From Pseudomonas fluorescens (lineage in GTDB: Bacteria; Pseudomonadota; Gammaproteobacteria; Pseudomonadales; Pseudomonadaceae), in the NCBI RefSeq assembly GCF_000968015.1, contig NZ_LACH01000002.1, positions 1 through 64,000 of the forward strand: a DNA stretch of 64,000 nt, read 5' to 3'. The stretch's first letter is position 1; each line of letters starts with the position of its first letter. Below the pieces are notes generated by a model, which was not told the origin of the DNA, ran no database searches, and saw only the letters and a list, made by a program, of their open reading frames with translations. The position numbers and the translations under genes are program-made. This document shows positions 32,253-43,736 of the stretch, one piece after another.

Positions 32253-32382
32253 TGCAAGGGTCTCCGACGGCGCTAGCCGTCAAGCGGGTCATGCTTTATT
32301 ATCCAGCATCTTTTTCAGACCATCGAGAGGCGTGCGGCCCACACCGCGGGCAGATGGCACGCAGGAAGCCCGGACTAATAAG

Positions 32383-35199
32383 ATGGCATTGAAATCCCCC
32401 GCGTTTCGTAAAAAATTTCCGTTGTTGGTTACCGGCAGTCTGCTGGCCCTGCAACCTCTAGCCACTTCGTTCGTGGTCGCTGCGGAACAGTATGACTGCT
32501 CAGTCTCTGCTTCGGGGGCCTGGAACTGTGCGCCAAAATCTCCAGCAGCTGCGCTGCCACCTCGCCCCGTCCATGACGGCAGTGCGGCGGTAAGCACGAG
32601 CGGCGAGACTCCGGCTGACAGCGGTTCAAGTCAAGACACCGGTGCCAAGCCTGTGCTGGTGACCGAATCCAAGGGCCGCGGCCTGAAGTCGCGTAGCGAA
32701 GACTACAGTCACCTCGATTGGGTTCCGCGCGAGAAGCTCACTGCAGCGCAATTGGCCGAAACCGGTCCTTACTGCTCTGGTTCCTATATCGAACCGATTC
32801 GTCCTGGCATGAATGACAAGACGAATAAAAGTGACGCTCCGACCTTTCTCGGCGCCAAAGCCTCTCGCTATAAGCAGGATGAGCAGGTCGCGACCCTGGC
32901 CGGTGACGTAGTCATGCGTCAGGGCAGCATGCAGGTCGAAGCCGACGAAGCGAATCTTTACCAGGCCGAGAGCCGTGGCGAACTGAGCGGCAACGTCCGT
33001 GTTCGCGACAACGGCGCGCTGATCGTGGGCGACCACGCCGACGTGCAGCTCGACACCGGTGAAACCAAGGTCGACAACGCCGAATACGTGATGCACAAAT
33101 CCCGTATCCGCGGTAATGCGCTGTATGCCAAACGTGCCGAGAACGCGATCATCCGCCTCAAGGATGGTACGTACACCACGTGCGAACCGAACAGCAACGC
33201 CTGGCAGCTCAAGGGCAACAACATCACCTTGAACCCGGCCACCGGTTTCGGTACCGCGACCAACGTGACGCTGCGGGTCAAGGACATTCCGATTCTGTAC
33301 ACGCCGTACATCTATTTCCCGATCGATGACCGTCGCCAGTCCGGCTTCCTGCCGCCGACTATCGGCACCGGCAGCAAAACCGGCTTCATGCTGGTCACAC
33401 CGTATTACTTCAACCTGGCACCGAACTACGATGCCACGTTGTATCCGCGCTACATGGCCAAGCACGGGCTGTTGATGGAAGGCGAATTCCGTTACCTGAC
33501 CCCGTCCAGCGAAGGTCAGTTCGGCGCCGCGTACCTCAACGACGAAGACACTGATCGCAGCAAGCAGACCGACTACCAGAAAAACCGCTACATGTATAAC
33601 TGGCAGCACAAGGGTGGTCTCGACTCGCGCGTCTTCACGCAAGTCGACTACACCAAGATCAGCGATCCTTACTACTTCCAGGATCTGCAAACTGATCAGA
33701 TCGGTGTAAAAAGAGCCGATTACGTGAACCAGCAGGGCTCGGTCACCTATCGTGGCGACAGCTACACTGCCCGTCTCAACGCCCAGGCTTACCAGCTGGC
33801 GACCGTTTCCAACATCACGCCGTATAATCGTTTGCCGCAGATCACCTTCGACGGTGCGCTGCCGGAGCATCCGGGCGGACTGGATTTCGCTTACAACACT
33901 GAAATCGTGCGGTTTGATCGTGACCTGGAAAATGGCACCTTCACTGATGAAGACGGCAATGTCAGTCCACGTCTGGACACCAACGTTCAAGGCCTGGCGC
34001 GCGCTACCGGTGATCGTCTGAACGTCGCCCCGGTTATCAGCTATCCGATGAATGCCAGCTATGGTTTCCTGAAGCCATCGCTCAAGTACCAGTACACGCA
34101 GTACCAACTGGACCTGGACAGTATCGGCAAAAACCAGATCGTGGCTCAAGATCAAGCCGCAGCTGCAGCCGGGACTGAAAATATCAATGGTCATTTCGGC
34201 AGCAACCAGAGCCGCGGCGTTCCGATCGCCAGCATCGACAGCGGCCTGTACTTCGATCGCAACACCCAATGGTTCGGTAAAAACTATCGCCAGACACTTG
34301 AGCCGCGCCTGTACTACCTCTATGTCCCCGAAAAGGATCAGGAAGACATTCCTGTTTTCGACACCGGCGAATACACCTTCAACTACGCGTCGCTGTTCCG
34401 TGACAACCGCTTCTCCGGCTCCGACCGCGTCGGCGACGAGAACAAACTGTCTCTGGGCATTACCAACCGCTGGATCGAAGACAACGGCTTCGAACGCCAA
34501 CGCATCAGTGTCGGCCAGGCCTTGTACTTCAAGGACCGCGAAGTCCAGTTGCCGGGGATCGACGCGAAAACCCGCGACGACGCACACGCCAACGTTTCGC
34601 CCTATGCGCTGGAATACGAATACCGCTGGAACCGTGATTGGCGCACCACGGCCGATTACAACTGGGACCCGGACAGCCGTAGCCCTCGCTCGGGCAGCGC
34701 GATGTTCCACTACCAGCCTGAAGACAACCCGAACAAGGTCATCAACGCCGGCTATCGCTATCGAAATGACCAGGTCCGTTACGACCAGAACACCGGTAAA
34801 TGGTCGGTGGGCGGTGGTGACTATGGCACCCCGGGCCAACCTGGCTTCGTGAAGGACTACTACAAGATCAAGCAGCACGATTTCTCGGTGATCTGGCCGA
34901 TCGTGCCGCAGTGGAACGCCATCAGCCGCTGGCAGTATGACTACAACCGTAACCGTACCCTGGAAGCTTTCGGTGGTTTCGAGTACGACAACTGCTGCTG
35001 GAAACTGCGTTTGATCAACCGCTATTTCGTCGGCTACCACGAATTTAGCCAGGACGCCCCGCAAAACGAAAAAGGCGACCACGGCATCTTCCTACAAATC
35101 GTTCTGAAAGGTCTCGGCGGCCTCACCGGCGCCAAAGTAGAGAGCTTCCTCGACAAAGGCATCCAAGGTTATCGTGAACGTGAAGACCAAGCTTTCTGA
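32383..35199 (+). CDS. lptD: LPS-assembly outer membrane protein LptD
   Basis: Translocates lipopolysaccharide to the outer leaflet as the LptDE complex. The 938-residue protein has a signal peptide (1-33), an N-terminal OstA/LptA-like jellyroll (about 145-320, [16 protein letters not shown]) and a beta-barrel C-terminal domain (about 330-938). Cysteines fit the disulfide pattern: YDCS and WNC near the N-terminus, TTCE, and the CC pair in [12 protein letters not shown] at 32383 gives the known N-terminus; an open 78-codon extension upstream is ignored. surA overlaps its 3' end. Confidence 0.96.
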   Translation: MALKSPAFRKKFPLLVTGSLLALQPLATSFVVAAEQYDCSVSASGAWNCAPKSPAAALPPRPVHDGSAAVSTSGETPADSGSSQDTGAKPVLVTESKGRGLKSRSEDYSHLDWVPREKLTAAQLAETGPYCSGSYIEPIRPGMNDKTNKSDAPTFLGAKASRYKQDEQVATLAGDVVMRQGSMQVEADEANLYQAESRGELSGNVRVRDNGALIVGDHADVQLDTGETKVDNAEYVMHKSRIRGNALYAKRAENAIIRLKDGTYTTCEPNSNAWQLKGNNITLNPATGFGTATNVTLRVKDIPILYTPYIYFPIDDRRQSGFLPPTIGTGSKTGFMLVTPYYFNLAPNYDATLYPRYMAKHGLLMEGEFRYLTPSSEGQFGAAYLNDEDTDRSKQTDYQKNRYMYNWQHKGGLDSRVFTQVDYTKISDPYYFQDLQTDQIGVKRADYVNQQGSVTYRGDSYTARLNAQAYQLATVSNITPYNRLPQITFDGALPEHPGGLDFAYNTEIVRFDRDLENGTFTDEDGNVSPRLDTNVQGLARATGDRLNVAPVISYPMNASYGFLKPSLKYQYTQYQLDLDSIGKNQIVAQDQAAAAAGTENINGHFGSNQSRGVPIASIDSGLYFDRNTQWFGKNYRQTLEPRLYYLYVPEKDQEDIPVFDTGEYTFNYASLFRDNRFSGSDRVGDENKLSLGITNRWIEDNGFERQRISVGQALYFKDREVQLPGIDAKTRDDAHANVSPYALEYEYRWNRDWRTTADYNWDPDSRSPRSGSAMFHYQPEDNPNKVINAGYRYRNDQVRYDQNTGKWSVGGGDYGTPGQPGFVKDYYKIKQHDFSVIWPIVPQWNAISRWQYDYNRNRTLEAFGGFEYDNCCWKLRLINRYFVGYHEFSQDAPQNEKGDHGIFLQIVLKGLGGLTGAKVESFLDKGIQGYREREDQAF

Positions 35200-36496
35200 T
35201 TGTCTGCGCCCGCTAGTGTTGGGCGCGTTGTTCCTGGGTACCGCGGCGAACGCCGCGGTACAATCCATCGATAAAGTGGTGGCCATTGTCGATAACGACG
35301 TGGTCATGCAGAGCCAACTGGACCAACGTGTTCATGAAGTTCAGCAAACCATCGCCAAGCGCGGTACTGCCGTACCACCGGCCAACGTGCTGAATCAGCA
35401 GGTACTTGAACGTCTGATCGTCGAAAACCTGCAACTGCAGATCGGCGAGCGTTCCGGCATCCGCATTACCGATGAAGAACTGAACCAGGCTGTCGGCACC
35501 ATTGCCCAGCGCAATAACATGTCGATTGAACAATTTCGCACCGCCCTGACTCGCGACGGTCTGTCTTACGACGACGCCCGCGACCAGATTCGCCGCGAGA
35601 TGGTCATCAGCCGTGTGCGTCAGCGTCGTGTGGCCGAGCGTATCCAGGTGTCCGAACAGGAAGTGAAGAACTTCCTCGCTTCCGACCTTGGCAAAATGCA
35701 GTTGTCCGAAGAATTCCGCCTGGCCAACATCCTGATCCCTACACCGGAAAGCGCCAACTCCGACGCGATTCAGAGTGCGGCCAAACAAGCGGATGCGGTC
35801 TACCAGCAGCTCAAGCAAGGCGCTGACTTCGGTCAGTTGGCAATCGCCAAATCCGCCAGCGAAACCGCACTGGAAGGTGGCGACATGGGCTGGCGTAAAG
35901 CCGGTCAACTGCCACCTCCGTTCGATCGCATGCTGAGCACCATGACCGTTGGTGACATTACCCAGCCAATGCGCACGCCGGGCGGCTTCATCATCCTGAA
36001 GATCCTCGACAAGCGTGGTGGCGAAACCCAGACACGCGATGAAGTGCACGTGCGTCATATCCTGGTCAAGCCGAGCCCGATCCGCGACGAAGCAAAAACC
36101 AAGGCGCTGGCTGAGTCGCTCTACACCCGTATCGAAGCGGGCGAAGATTTCGGCGAACTGGCGAAAAGCTTCTCGGAAGATCCGGGTTCCGCCCTCAACG
36201 GTGGCGACCTGAACTGGATCGACCCGAATGCATTGGTGCCTGAATTCCGCGAAGTGATGGCCAAGACCCCGCAAGGTCAGCTGTCCAAGCCGTTCCAGAC
36301 CCAATATGGCTGGCACGTTCTGGAAGTCCTTGGCCGTCGCGCCACTGACAGCACCACCCAGGCCCGCGAGCAGCAAGCAATGACCGTATTGCGTAACCGC
36401 AAATATGACGAAGAGCTGCAAACCTGGCTGCGTCAGATCCGTGACGAAGCGTACGTAGAGATCAAACTCCCTGGTGCAGACCAGGCAGCACAGTGA
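35174..36496 (+). CDS. surA: Periplasmic chaperone / peptidyl-prolyl isomerase SurA
   Basis: Folds outer-membrane proteins, including LptD. The 440-residue protein has a signal peptide ending AANA (about 28), an N-terminal chaperone domain, two parvulin domains (about 172-270 and 283-385, the second with [11 protein letters not shown]) and a short C-terminal helix. The start is GTG at 35174 or GTG at 35180, inside the end of lptD. The overlap implies translational coupling of the barrel protein to its chaperone. pdxA overlaps the stop. Confidence 0.95.
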   Translation: MNVKTKLSDCLRPLVLGALFLGTAANAAVQSIDKVVAIVDNDVVMQSQLDQRVHEVQQTIAKRGTAVPPANVLNQQVLERLIVENLQLQIGERSGIRITDEELNQAVGTIAQRNNMSIEQFRTALTRDGLSYDDARDQIRREMVISRVRQRRVAERIQVSEQEVKNFLASDLGKMQLSEEFRLANILIPTPESANSDAIQSAAKQADAVYQQLKQGADFGQLAIAKSASETALEGGDMGWRKAGQLPPPFDRMLSTMTVGDITQPMRTPGGFIILKILDKRGGETQTRDEVHVRHILVKPSPIRDEAKTKALAESLYTRIEAGEDFGELAKSFSEDPGSALNGGDLNWIDPNALVPEFREVMAKTPQGQLSKPFQTQYGWHVLEVLGRRATDSTTQAREQQAMTVLRNRKYDEELQTWLRQIRDEAYVEIKLPGADQAAQ

Positions 36497-37482
36497 AACC
36501 CAAACGTTTCGCGCTGACACCCGGCGAACCGGCCGGCATAGGTCCTGACCTGTGCCTGCTGCTCGCCTCGCAAGCCCAGCCACATCCCCTGATTGCCATT
36601 ACCAGCCGCGACCTGCTCCTTGAGCGGGCCGTGCAGCTGGGCGTGGTTGTCGATTTGCTGCCGGTTACCCCGGACAACTGGCCGGATGTACCCGCGCCAG
36701 CCAACAGCCTGTATGTCTGGGATACACCGCTCAACGCCAAGGTCACCGCCGGGCAACTGGACAAGGCCAACGCGGCTTTCGTCCTCGAAACCCTGACCCG
36801 AGCGGGCCAAGGCTGCCTGGACGGGCATTTTGCCGGCATGATCACAGCCCCTGTGCACAAGGGCGTGATTAATGAATCCGGGATCGCCTTTTCCGGTCAC
36901 ACAGAATTTCTCGCCGACCTGACCCATACCGCACAAGTGGTGATGATGCTTGCCACTCGCGGATTGCGCGTGGCGCTGGTCACCACTCACCTGCCTCTTC
37001 GCGAGATTGCCGATGCGATCACACCGGAGCGCCTGGAACGGGTCACGCGAATTCTGCACGCCGATCTACAAGAAAAATTCGGCATTGCCCAGCCACGCAT
37101 CCTCGTGTGTGGGCTCAACCCCCATGCCGGCGAAGGCGGACACCTGGGCCATGAAGAAATCGACATCATCGAACCTACATTAGAGCGCCTGCGCGGCGAA
37201 GGAATGGACCTTCGTGGCCCCCTGCCCGCCGACACTCTGTTTACCCCCAAGTATCTGGAGCACTGCGATGCAGTGCTGGCGATGTACCACGACCAGGGCC
37301 TGCCTGTGCTGAAGTACAAAGGCTTCGGCGCGGCAGTCAACGTGACCCTCGGCTTGCCGATCATCCGCACATCGGTCGACCACGGCACTGCCCTGGACCT
37401 GGCCGGCAGCGGCAAAATCGATACCGGCAGCCTGCAAGTCGCCCTGGAAACCGCCTACCAGATGGCCGAGACCCGTTTATGA
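36493..37482 (+). CDS. pdxA: 4-hydroxythreonine-4-phosphate dehydrogenase
   Basis: Oxidises 4-phosphohydroxy-L-threonine in pyridoxal phosphate synthesis. The 329-residue protein starts at GTG 36493, overlapping the surA stop by four bases. Motifs: [37 protein letters not shown] with metal His, [11 protein letters not shown] and [11 protein letters not shown]. surA-pdxA-rsmA-apaGH order matches E. coli, where the genes are co-transcribed. Confidence 0.96.
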   Translation: MKPKRFALTPGEPAGIGPDLCLLLASQAQPHPLIAITSRDLLLERAVQLGVVVDLLPVTPDNWPDVPAPANSLYVWDTPLNAKVTAGQLDKANAAFVLETLTRAGQGCLDGHFAGMITAPVHKGVINESGIAFSGHTEFLADLTHTAQVVMMLATRGLRVALVTTHLPLREIADAITPERLERVTRILHADLQEKFGIAQPRILVCGLNPHAGEGGHLGHEEIDIIEPTLERLRGEGMDLRGPLPADTLFTPKYLEHCDAVLAMYHDQGLPVLKYKGFGAAVNVTLGLPIIRTSVDHGTALDLAGSGKIDTGSLQVALETAYQMAETRL

Positions 37483-38297
37483 CCGAGCATTACCAACACC
37501 GGGCGCGCAAGCGCTTCGGCCAGAACTTCCTGCACGATGCCGGCGTTATCGACCGCATCCTGCGCGCCATCCACGCCAAGCCCGAAGACCGTCTGCTGGA
37601 AATCGGCCCAGGCCAGGGTGCGCTGACTCAAGGCCTGCTTAACAGCGGCGCCCAGCTGGACGTGGTGGAACTGGACAAGGATCTGATCCCGATCCTCAAC
37701 CAGCAATTTGCCAGCAAGAGCAATTTCAACCTGCATCAGGGCGACGCGCTGAAGTTCGACTTCACCAGCCTGAACGCAGCGCCGAACAGCCTGCGGGTGG
37801 TCGGCAACCTGCCGTACAACATCTCTACGCCGCTGATTTTTCACCTGCTGCATAACGCCAGTCTGATTCGCGACATGCATTTCATGCTGCAAAAGGAAGT
37901 GGTCGAGCGCCTGGCAGCAGGCCCTGGTGGCGGTGACTGGGGTCGCTTGTCGATCATGGTTCAGTATCACTGCCGGGTTGAGCACCTGTTCAACGTTGGC
38001 CCGGGCGCGTTCAATCCGCCGCCCAAAGTCGATTCGGCCATCGTGCGCCTGGTGCCTCACGCGGTGCTGCCGCACCCGGCCAAGGATCACAAGCTGTTGG
38101 AGCGTGTCGTGCGCGAAGCCTTCAACCAGCGCCGCAAGACCCTGCGCAACACCCTCAAGCTGCTGCTGAGCAACGCTGAAATCGAAGCCGCTGGCGTTGA
38201 TGGCAGCCTGCGCCCCGAACAGCTCGATCTGGCCGCCTTCGTGCGCCTGGCCGACAAGCTCAGCGAACAAGTCCTACAGGCGCCCGCCGCCGACTGA
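37479..38297 (+). CDS. rsmA: 16S rRNA A1518/A1519 dimethyltransferase
   Basis: Dimethylates two adjacent adenosines in helix 45 of 16S rRNA. The 272-residue AdoMet enzyme has [10 protein letters not shown] (11-20), [14 protein letters not shown] and the catalytic NLPY at 110-113. ATG overlaps the pdxA stop (ATGA). A kasugamycin-sensitivity gene; loss gives resistance. Confidence 0.97.
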   Translation: MTEHYQHRARKRFGQNFLHDAGVIDRILRAIHAKPEDRLLEIGPGQGALTQGLLNSGAQLDVVELDKDLIPILNQQFASKSNFNLHQGDALKFDFTSLNAAPNSLRVVGNLPYNISTPLIFHLLHNASLIRDMHFMLQKEVVERLAAGPGGGDWGRLSIMVQYHCRVEHLFNVGPGAFNPPPKVDSAIVRLVPHAVLPHPAKDHKLLERVVREAFNQRRKTLRNTLKLLLSNAEIEAAGVDGSLRPEQLDLAAFVRLADKLSEQVLQAPAAD

Positions 38298-38418
38298 CAG
38301 GCAATGAGCGTTATCGGGTGGGACACCAGCCTTCATGTCTGGTTTACTACCCGATACTTGGCCTAGACTGAGTTCTATCAGCTACGCCCCGCGTTCCGCT
38401 TCGTTTAAGGCCTCTTGC

Positions 38419-38799
38419 ATGTCCGATCCTCGTTACCAGGTCGACGTCAGCGTCGTCACCCGTTATCTGGCAGAACAATCGCAACCCGAGCAAAACCGCT
38501 TTGCCTTCGCCTACACCATTACCGTGCACAATAATGGCGAGCTACCGGCCAAACTATTGTCGCGGCATTGGGTGATCACCGACGGTGACGGGCATGTCGA
38601 AGAGGTTCGCGGTGCGGGCGTTGTTGGCCAGCAACCGTTGATCGACGTGGGCGAAAGCCACACCTACAGCAGCGGCACCGTCATGACCTCCAAGGTCGGC
38701 ACGATGCAGGGCACTTATGAAATGGTGGCCGACGACGGCAAACACTTCGACGCCATCATCGCCCCATTCCGCCTGGCGGTGCCCGGAGCCCTGCACTGA
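38419..38799 (+). CDS. apaG: Co2+/Mg2+ efflux-associated protein ApaG
   Basis: Single FN3-like beta-sandwich protein, 126 residues, of unclear biochemical role; E. coli ApaG is tied to cobalt and magnesium tolerance. Typical stretches are [41 protein letters not shown] and [15 protein letters not shown]. The start at 38419 (MSDPRYQV) was chosen over an in-frame ATG at 38335 that would add 28 non-family residues. apaH begins at its stop. Confidence 0.93.
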   Translation: MSDPRYQVDVSVVTRYLAEQSQPEQNRFAFAYTITVHNNGELPAKLLSRHWVITDGDGHVEEVRGAGVVGQQPLIDVGESHTYSSGTVMTSKVGTMQGTYEMVADDGKHFDAIIAPFRLAVPGALH

Positions 38800-39680
38800 T
38801 GGCAACGTACGCCGTCGGCGATCTGCAAGGCTGCCTTCAAGCATTGCAATGCCTGCTCAAGCAAGTCGCCTTCGACCCGACACGGGATCGTCTGTGGCTG
38901 GTCGGCGATCTGGTCAACCGTGGCCCGCAATCCCTGGACACCTTGCGCTTCCTCTATAGCATCCGCGAATCGCTGGTGTGCGTTCTCGGCAACCATGACC
39001 TGCACTTGCTGGCCGCCGGGGAAAACATCGAACGCCTGAAGAAGTCCGACACCCTGCTCGAGATTCTCGCAGCACCCGATTGTGCGGAACTGCTGGAGTG
39101 GCTGCGTCAGCAAAAGCTCATGCACTACGACGAACAGCGCGATGTTGCCCTGGTACATGCCGGCATTCCGCCCCAGTGGTCACTGCGCAAGGCCTTGAAG
39201 CATGCCGCCGAAGTCGAGACGGCATTGCGCGATGACAACCTGTTACCGCCCTACCTCGATGGCATGTACGGCAACGATCCGGCGAAATGGGACAGCGACC
39301 TCAAAGGCGTGACACGCCTGCGGGTGATCACCAACTATTTTACCCGCATGCGGTTTTGTACCGCCGAGGGCAAGCTTGACCTCAAAAGCAAGGAAGGCCT
39401 CGACAATGCGCCACCGGGCTACAAACCCTGGTTTCAGCACAAAGAGCGCAAGACCAAGGGCCTGAAGATCATCTTCGGCCACTGGGCCGCTCTGGAAGGC
39501 CAATGCAATGAGCCGGGCATCTCGGCCCTCGACACCGGTTGTGTCTGGGGTGGCGCCCTGACCCTCATGAATGTCGACAGCGGTGAACGCCTGTCTTGCA
39601 AATGCGACGAGCATGGCCTTGCCCTGCCGCCAGTCGCCGAACTTATCCCCGAACCATCGTCAGCAAGCGCCCCGCGCTAG
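38799..39680 (+). CDS. apaH: Symmetrical diadenosine tetraphosphatase
   Basis: Hydrolyses Ap4A to two ADP, and can remove Np4 caps from RNA. The 293-residue metallophosphatase has [14 protein letters not shown] and LGNHD, the three core metal-binding blocks, and FGHWA further on. It starts one base from the apaG stop codon (overlap of the last A), so the two are one unit. Confidence 0.95.
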   Translation: MATYAVGDLQGCLQALQCLLKQVAFDPTRDRLWLVGDLVNRGPQSLDTLRFLYSIRESLVCVLGNHDLHLLAAGENIERLKKSDTLLEILAAPDCAELLEWLRQQKLMHYDEQRDVALVHAGIPPQWSLRKALKHAAEVETALRDDNLLPPYLDGMYGNDPAKWDSDLKGVTRLRVITNYFTRMRFCTAEGKLDLKSKEGLDNAPPGYKPWFQHKERKTKGLKIIFGHWAALEGQCNEPGISALDTGCVWGGALTLMNVDSGERLSCKCDEHGLALPPVAELIPEPSSASAPR

Positions 39681-39713
39681 ACTGCGCTTTCAGCCGAGCC
39701 ACAGGAGCCCGCC

Positions 39714-40043
39714 ATGAGCGAATTCAAACGTATCCCCCCAGAACAGGCACAGGCCCTGCGCGAACAAGGCGCGGTGGTGGTCGATGTTCGCGACCCAGCG
39801 ACCTTCGCCGCACTGCACATCGCCGGCTCGAAGCATGTGGATAACCACTCCATTTCGGATTTCATCCGCGCTGCCGACCTCGACGCACCGACAGTGGTGG
39901 TCTGCTACCACGGCAATTCCAGTCAGAGCGCCGCTGCGTACCTCATTAGTCAGGGCTTCTCCGACGTCTACAGCATGGATGGCGGTTTTGAGCTGTGGCG
40001 TACGACTTATCCTTCGGAAACGGCGCAAGGCACTTCCGAATAA
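39714..40043 (+). CDS. glpE: Thiosulfate sulfurtransferase GlpE
   Basis: Single-domain rhodanese, 109 residues. The active-site Cys is C64 in [13 protein letters not shown], the same loop as in E. coli GlpE (C65). [16 protein letters not shown] is the N-terminal signature. It follows apaH by 33 bases and probably ends that unit; a TGGCAGAC/GTCTGCCA hairpin lies 45 bases downstream. Confidence 0.92.
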   Translation: MSEFKRIPPEQAQALREQGAVVVDVRDPATFAALHIAGSKHVDNHSISDFIRAADLDAPTVVVCYHGNSSQSAAAYLISQGFSDVYSMDGGFELWRTTYPSETAQGTSE

Positions 40044-40087
40044 TTTTTTTGTAACGCGCAAGCCCCGGCCCCCGCGGGCTCGCGCGG

Positions 40088-40108
40088 TGGCAGACGAACG
40101 GTCTGCCA
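40088..40108 (+). terminator. Possible factor-dependent end after glpE
   Basis: The perfect eight-base stem TGGCAGAC/GTCTGCCA with a five-base loop has no T-run after it. It may be a weak or Rho-assisted end for the apaH-glpE transcript. Confidence 0.35.
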
Positions 40109-40150
40109 CAACTAATTACGTATCTCGCCTTTACCTCCCGAATTCCCAAC

Positions 40151-40160
40151 TATCCTTAAG
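40151..40160 (+). promoter_or_regulatory. Candidate RpoS-type -10 element for prkA
   Basis: CTATCCTTAA resembles the sigma-S -10 consensus CTATACTTAA. It lies about 180 bases before the prkA ATG, in a 296-base gap, followed by a GCCGG-TACA-CCGGC hairpin (40187-40200). The prkA-yeaH-ycgB cluster is sigma-S-dependent in enteric bacteria, which agrees; no mapping is available here. Confidence 0.45.
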
Positions 40161-40339
40161 CGCAGGCCATCCAAAACAGGGGAGAGCCGGTACACCGGCG
40201 CGCGGGTCATCGGGAGTAGCTTTCGGGGTAGTCAGCTTCGAAAGAGTTCTGGGGGGTAAACAGCGACTGCATATTCGGTCGCTGCCAGCATCGACTGAAT
40301 GATCCGGCGTCGGCTCCACGTATCGAGCGAGGTGACGTC

Positions 40340-42262
40340 ATGAGTATCTTTAGCCACTTCCAACAACGCTTCGAGTCCACACGCCAGGAAGAACTCTCGC
40401 TGCAAGAGTATCTTGAACTGTGCAAAAGCGACCGCAGCGCCTACGCCTCCGCCGCCGAGCGTCTGTTACTGGCCATCGGTGAGCCGGAGCTTCTCGACAC
40501 CTCGGCCAACTCGAGGCTGTCGCGGATCTTCTCCAACAAGGTAATCCGCCGCTATCCGGCCTTTGAAGACTTCCACGGGATGGAAGAATGCATTGACCAG
40601 ATCGTGTCGTATTTCCGCCATGCCGCTCAGGGCCTGGAAGAGAAGAAACAGATTCTCTATTTACTCGGCCCTGTGGGTGGCGGTAAATCATCCCTGGCCG
40701 AGAAGCTGAAACAACTGATCGAAAAAGTGCCCTTCTACGCGATCAAGGGCTCGCCGGTATTCGAGTCGCCTCTGGGTCTGTTCAACGCCACCGAAGATGG
40801 CGCGATCCTTGAGGAAGACTTCGGCATTCCACGGCGCTACCTCAACACCATTATGTCGCCATGGGCTACCAAACGCCTGGCCGAATTCGGCGGCGACATC
40901 AGCCAGTTCCGCGTGGTGAAGCTGTATCCGTCGATCCTCAACCAGATCGCCGTGGCCAAAACCGAGCCGGGAGATGAAAACAACCAGGACATCTCGGCAC
41001 TGGTGGGCAAGGTCGATATCCGCAAACTCGAAGAATTCCCGCAGAACGACGCCGACGCCTACAGCTACTCGGGCGCACTGTGCCGGGCCAACCAGGGCCT
41101 GATGGAATTCGTCGAAATGTTCAAGGCGCCGATCAAGGTGCTGCACCCACTGCTGACCGCCACTCAGGAAGGCAACTACAACAGTACCGAAGGTCTGGGG
41201 GCGATTCCGTTTACCGGGATCCTGCTGGCCCACTCCAACGAATCGGAATGGCACACCTTCCGTAACAACAAGAACAACGAAGCCTTCATCGACCGGATCT
41301 ACATCGTCAAAGTGCCGTACTGCCTGCGGGTCAGCGACGAAGTGAAGATCTACGACAAGCTCTTGTTCAACAGCTCCCTGGCCAAGGCTCACTGCGCGCC
41401 TGACACCCTGAAGATGCTTGCCCAGTTCACCGTACTCTCGCGCCTGAAAGAGCCGGAAAACTCCAACATCTACTCCAAGATGCGCGTGTATGACGGCGAA
41501 AACCTCAAGGACACCGATCCGAAGGCCAAGTCGATCCAGGAATACCGCGACAACGCGGGTGTCGACGAAGGCATGAACGGCCTGTCGACCCGGTTCGCGT
41601 TCAAGATCCTGTCGAAAGTGTTCAACTTCGACCCGCACGAAATCGCCGCCAACCCGGTGCACTTGCTTTACGTGCTGGAACAACAGATCGAGCAGGAACA
41701 ATTCCAGGCGGAAACCCGCGAACGCTATCTGCGCTTCCTCAAGGAGTACCTGGCACCGCGCTATATCGAGTTCATCGGCAAGGAAATCCAGACCGCCTAC
41801 CTCGAGTCTTACAGCGAGTACGGCCAGAACATCTTCGATCGCTACGTGCTGTACGCCGACTTCTGGATCCAGGACCAGGAATACCGCGACCCGGAAACCG
41901 GCGAGATCCTCAACCGCGTAGCGCTGAACGAAGAACTGGAGAAAATCGAAAAACCGGCCGGCATCAGCAATCCGAAGGATTTCCGCAACGAAATCGTCAA
42001 CTTCGTACTGCGCGCCCGGGCCAACAACAACGGCAAGAACCCGACCTGGCTCAGCTACGAAAAACTGCGGGTGGTCATCGAGAAAAAAATGTTCTCCAAC
42101 ACCGAGGACCTCCTGCCAGTCATCAGCTTCAATGCCAAGGCCAGCAAAGAGGACCAGCAGAAGCACAACGACTTCGTCACACGGATGGTCGAGCGGGGCT
42201 ACACCGACAAACAGGTACGACTGCTGTCCGAGTGGTACCTGCGGGTCAGAAAATCACAATAA
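40340..42262 (+). CDS. prkA: Serine protein kinase PrkA (YeaG)
   Basis: AAA-like serine kinase of 640 residues, linked to nitrogen-starvation and sporulation-type stress responses. Walker A reads GPVGGGKS at 110-117, and the C-terminal third (about 400-640) is the PrkA-specific domain with many charged residues. E. coli YeaG is the close relative; PrkA can also act as a protease-like factor. It heads prkA-yeaH-ycgB, with 202 bases before yeaH. Confidence 0.95.
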   Translation: MSIFSHFQQRFESTRQEELSLQEYLELCKSDRSAYASAAERLLLAIGEPELLDTSANSRLSRIFSNKVIRRYPAFEDFHGMEECIDQIVSYFRHAAQGLEEKKQILYLLGPVGGGKSSLAEKLKQLIEKVPFYAIKGSPVFESPLGLFNATEDGAILEEDFGIPRRYLNTIMSPWATKRLAEFGGDISQFRVVKLYPSILNQIAVAKTEPGDENNQDISALVGKVDIRKLEEFPQNDADAYSYSGALCRANQGLMEFVEMFKAPIKVLHPLLTATQEGNYNSTEGLGAIPFTGILLAHSNESEWHTFRNNKNNEAFIDRIYIVKVPYCLRVSDEVKIYDKLLFNSSLAKAHCAPDTLKMLAQFTVLSRLKEPENSNIYSKMRVYDGENLKDTDPKAKSIQEYRDNAGVDEGMNGLSTRFAFKILSKVFNFDPHEIAANPVHLLYVLEQQIEQEQFQAETRERYLRFLKEYLAPRYIEFIGKEIQTAYLESYSEYGQNIFDRYVLYADFWIQDQEYRDPETGEILNRVALNEELEKIEKPAGISNPKDFRNEIVNFVLRARANNNGKNPTWLSYEKLRVVIEKKMFSNTEDLLPVISFNAKASKEDQQKHNDFVTRMVERGYTDKQVRLLSEWYLRVRKSQ

Positions 42263-42464
42263 CCCGCTGCCGGTCAGACCGGTTGTCGTCAGCCAGAGGC
42301 CTGTGTTCGCATTTTCTGTTACACAGACCTCTGGAAGGTGTTCGAAAGTCGGTAGCGAGGTTCAGGCAGCGTCCAAAAGCGCTTGGGGGAGCGTGAACAT
42401 CCCTTGGCACCGTCGATGCTGCATAACCGCTCGCCCCTTTCAGGACAGCTTCTAAGGAGCAGTC

Positions 42465-43736
42465 ATGAGCTATGTGATCGACCGACGTCTCAATGGCAAG
42501 AACAAGAGCACGGTGAACCGTCAGCGGTTTCTGCGGCGTTACCGTGATCACATCAAAAAGGCTGTCGAAGAGGCGGTCAGCCGGCGCTCCATTACCGATA
42601 TGGAGCACGGTGAACAGATCAGCATCCCCGGTCGCGACATTGACGAGCCGGTGCTTCACCACGGTCGCGGTGGCAAGCAGACCGTCGTGCACCCGGGCAA
42701 CAAGGAATTCACCAGCGGCGAGCACATTGCCCGCCCGCCCGGAGGTGGCGGTGGCAGAGGCCCCGGCAAGGCCGGCAACTCGGGCGAAGGGATGGACGAA
42801 TTCGTCTTCCAGATCACCCAGGAGGAATTCCTCGAATTCATGTTCGAGGACCTTGAGCTGCCGAACCTGGTCAAGCGCAACCTGACCGGCACCGACACCT
42901 TCAAGACCGTTCGCGCCGGGATCAGCAACGAGGGCAATCCGTCGCGGATCAACATTATCCGCACCTTGCGCTCGGCCCATGCACGGCGAATCGCCCTGTC
43001 TGGCAGCAGCCGGGCAAAATTGCGCGAAGCGAAAGAAGAACTGCTGCGACTCAAACGTGATGAGCCCGACAACTTCGGCGATATTCAGGAAGTCGAAGCA
43101 GAAATCGAAAAACTCAGTGCGCGCATTCATCGTGTACCGTTCCTCGATACCTTCGACCTCAAGTACAACCTGCTCATCAAGCAACCCAACCCCAGTTCCA
43201 AGGCGGTGATGTTCTGCCTGATGGACGTGTCCGGCTCCATGACTCAAGCGACCAAGGACATCGCCAAGCGTTTCTTTATCCTGCTGTACCTGTTTCTCAA
43301 GCGTAACTACGACAAGATCGACGTCGTGTTCATCCGCCACCACACCAGTGCCCGGGAAGTGGATGAAGAAGAGTTTTTCTACTCCCGGGAAACCGGCGGT
43401 ACCATCGTTTCCAGCGCCTTGAAACTGATGCAGGAGATCATGGCCGAACGCTATCCGAGCAATGAGTGGAACATCTATGCCGCCCAGGCCTCCGACGGCG
43501 ATAACTGGAACGACGACTCGCCGATCTGCCGCGACATCCTGATCAACCAGATCATGCCGTTCGTGCAGTACTACACTTACGTTGAGATCACCCCGCGCGA
43601 ACATCAGGCCCTGTGGTTCGAGTACGAACGCATTGCCGAAGCCTTCTCTGACACTTTTGCCCAGCAACAACTGGTCTCGGCCGGGGATATCTATCCGGTC
43701 TTCCGTGAACTCTTCCAGCGCAGGTTAGTGACATGA
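42465..43736 (+). CDS. yeaH: DUF444 family protein YeaH
   Basis: Partner of PrkA in stress physiology, 423 residues, activity unknown. The C-terminal half has a von Willebrand A-like domain with a metal-site motif DVSGSM at 254-259 and later TGGT. A Gly-rich, low-complexity stretch ([23 protein letters not shown], about 86-108) follows a basic N-terminus. The stop overlaps the ycgB start (ATGA). Confidence 0.93.
   Translation: MSYVIDRRLNGKNKSTVNRQRFLRRYRDHIKKAVEEAVSRRSITDMEHGEQISIPGRDIDEPVLHHGRGGKQTVVHPGNKEFTSGEHIARPPGGGGGRGPGKAGNSGEGMDEFVFQITQEEFLEFMFEDLELPNLVKRNLTGTDTFKTVRAGISNEGNPSRINIIRTLRSAHARRIALSGSSRAKLREAKEELLRLKRDEPDNFGDIQEVEAEIEKLSARIHRVPFLDTFDLKYNLLIKQPNPSSKAVMFCLMDVSGSMTQATKDIAKRFFILLYLFLKRNYDKIDVVFIRHHTSAREVDEEEFFYSRETGGTIVSSALKLMQEIMAERYPSNEWNIYAAQASDGDNWNDDSPICRDILINQIMPFVQYYTYVEITPREHQALWFEYERIAEAFSDTFAQQQLVSAGDIYPVFRELFQRRLVT

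Noticed and set aside
32626..35082. An 818-codon open frame antisense to lptD
   Set aside because: It mirrors lptD codons (GC-rich shadow), has no Shine-Dalgarno and no recognisable domains, while lptD is a firm call.
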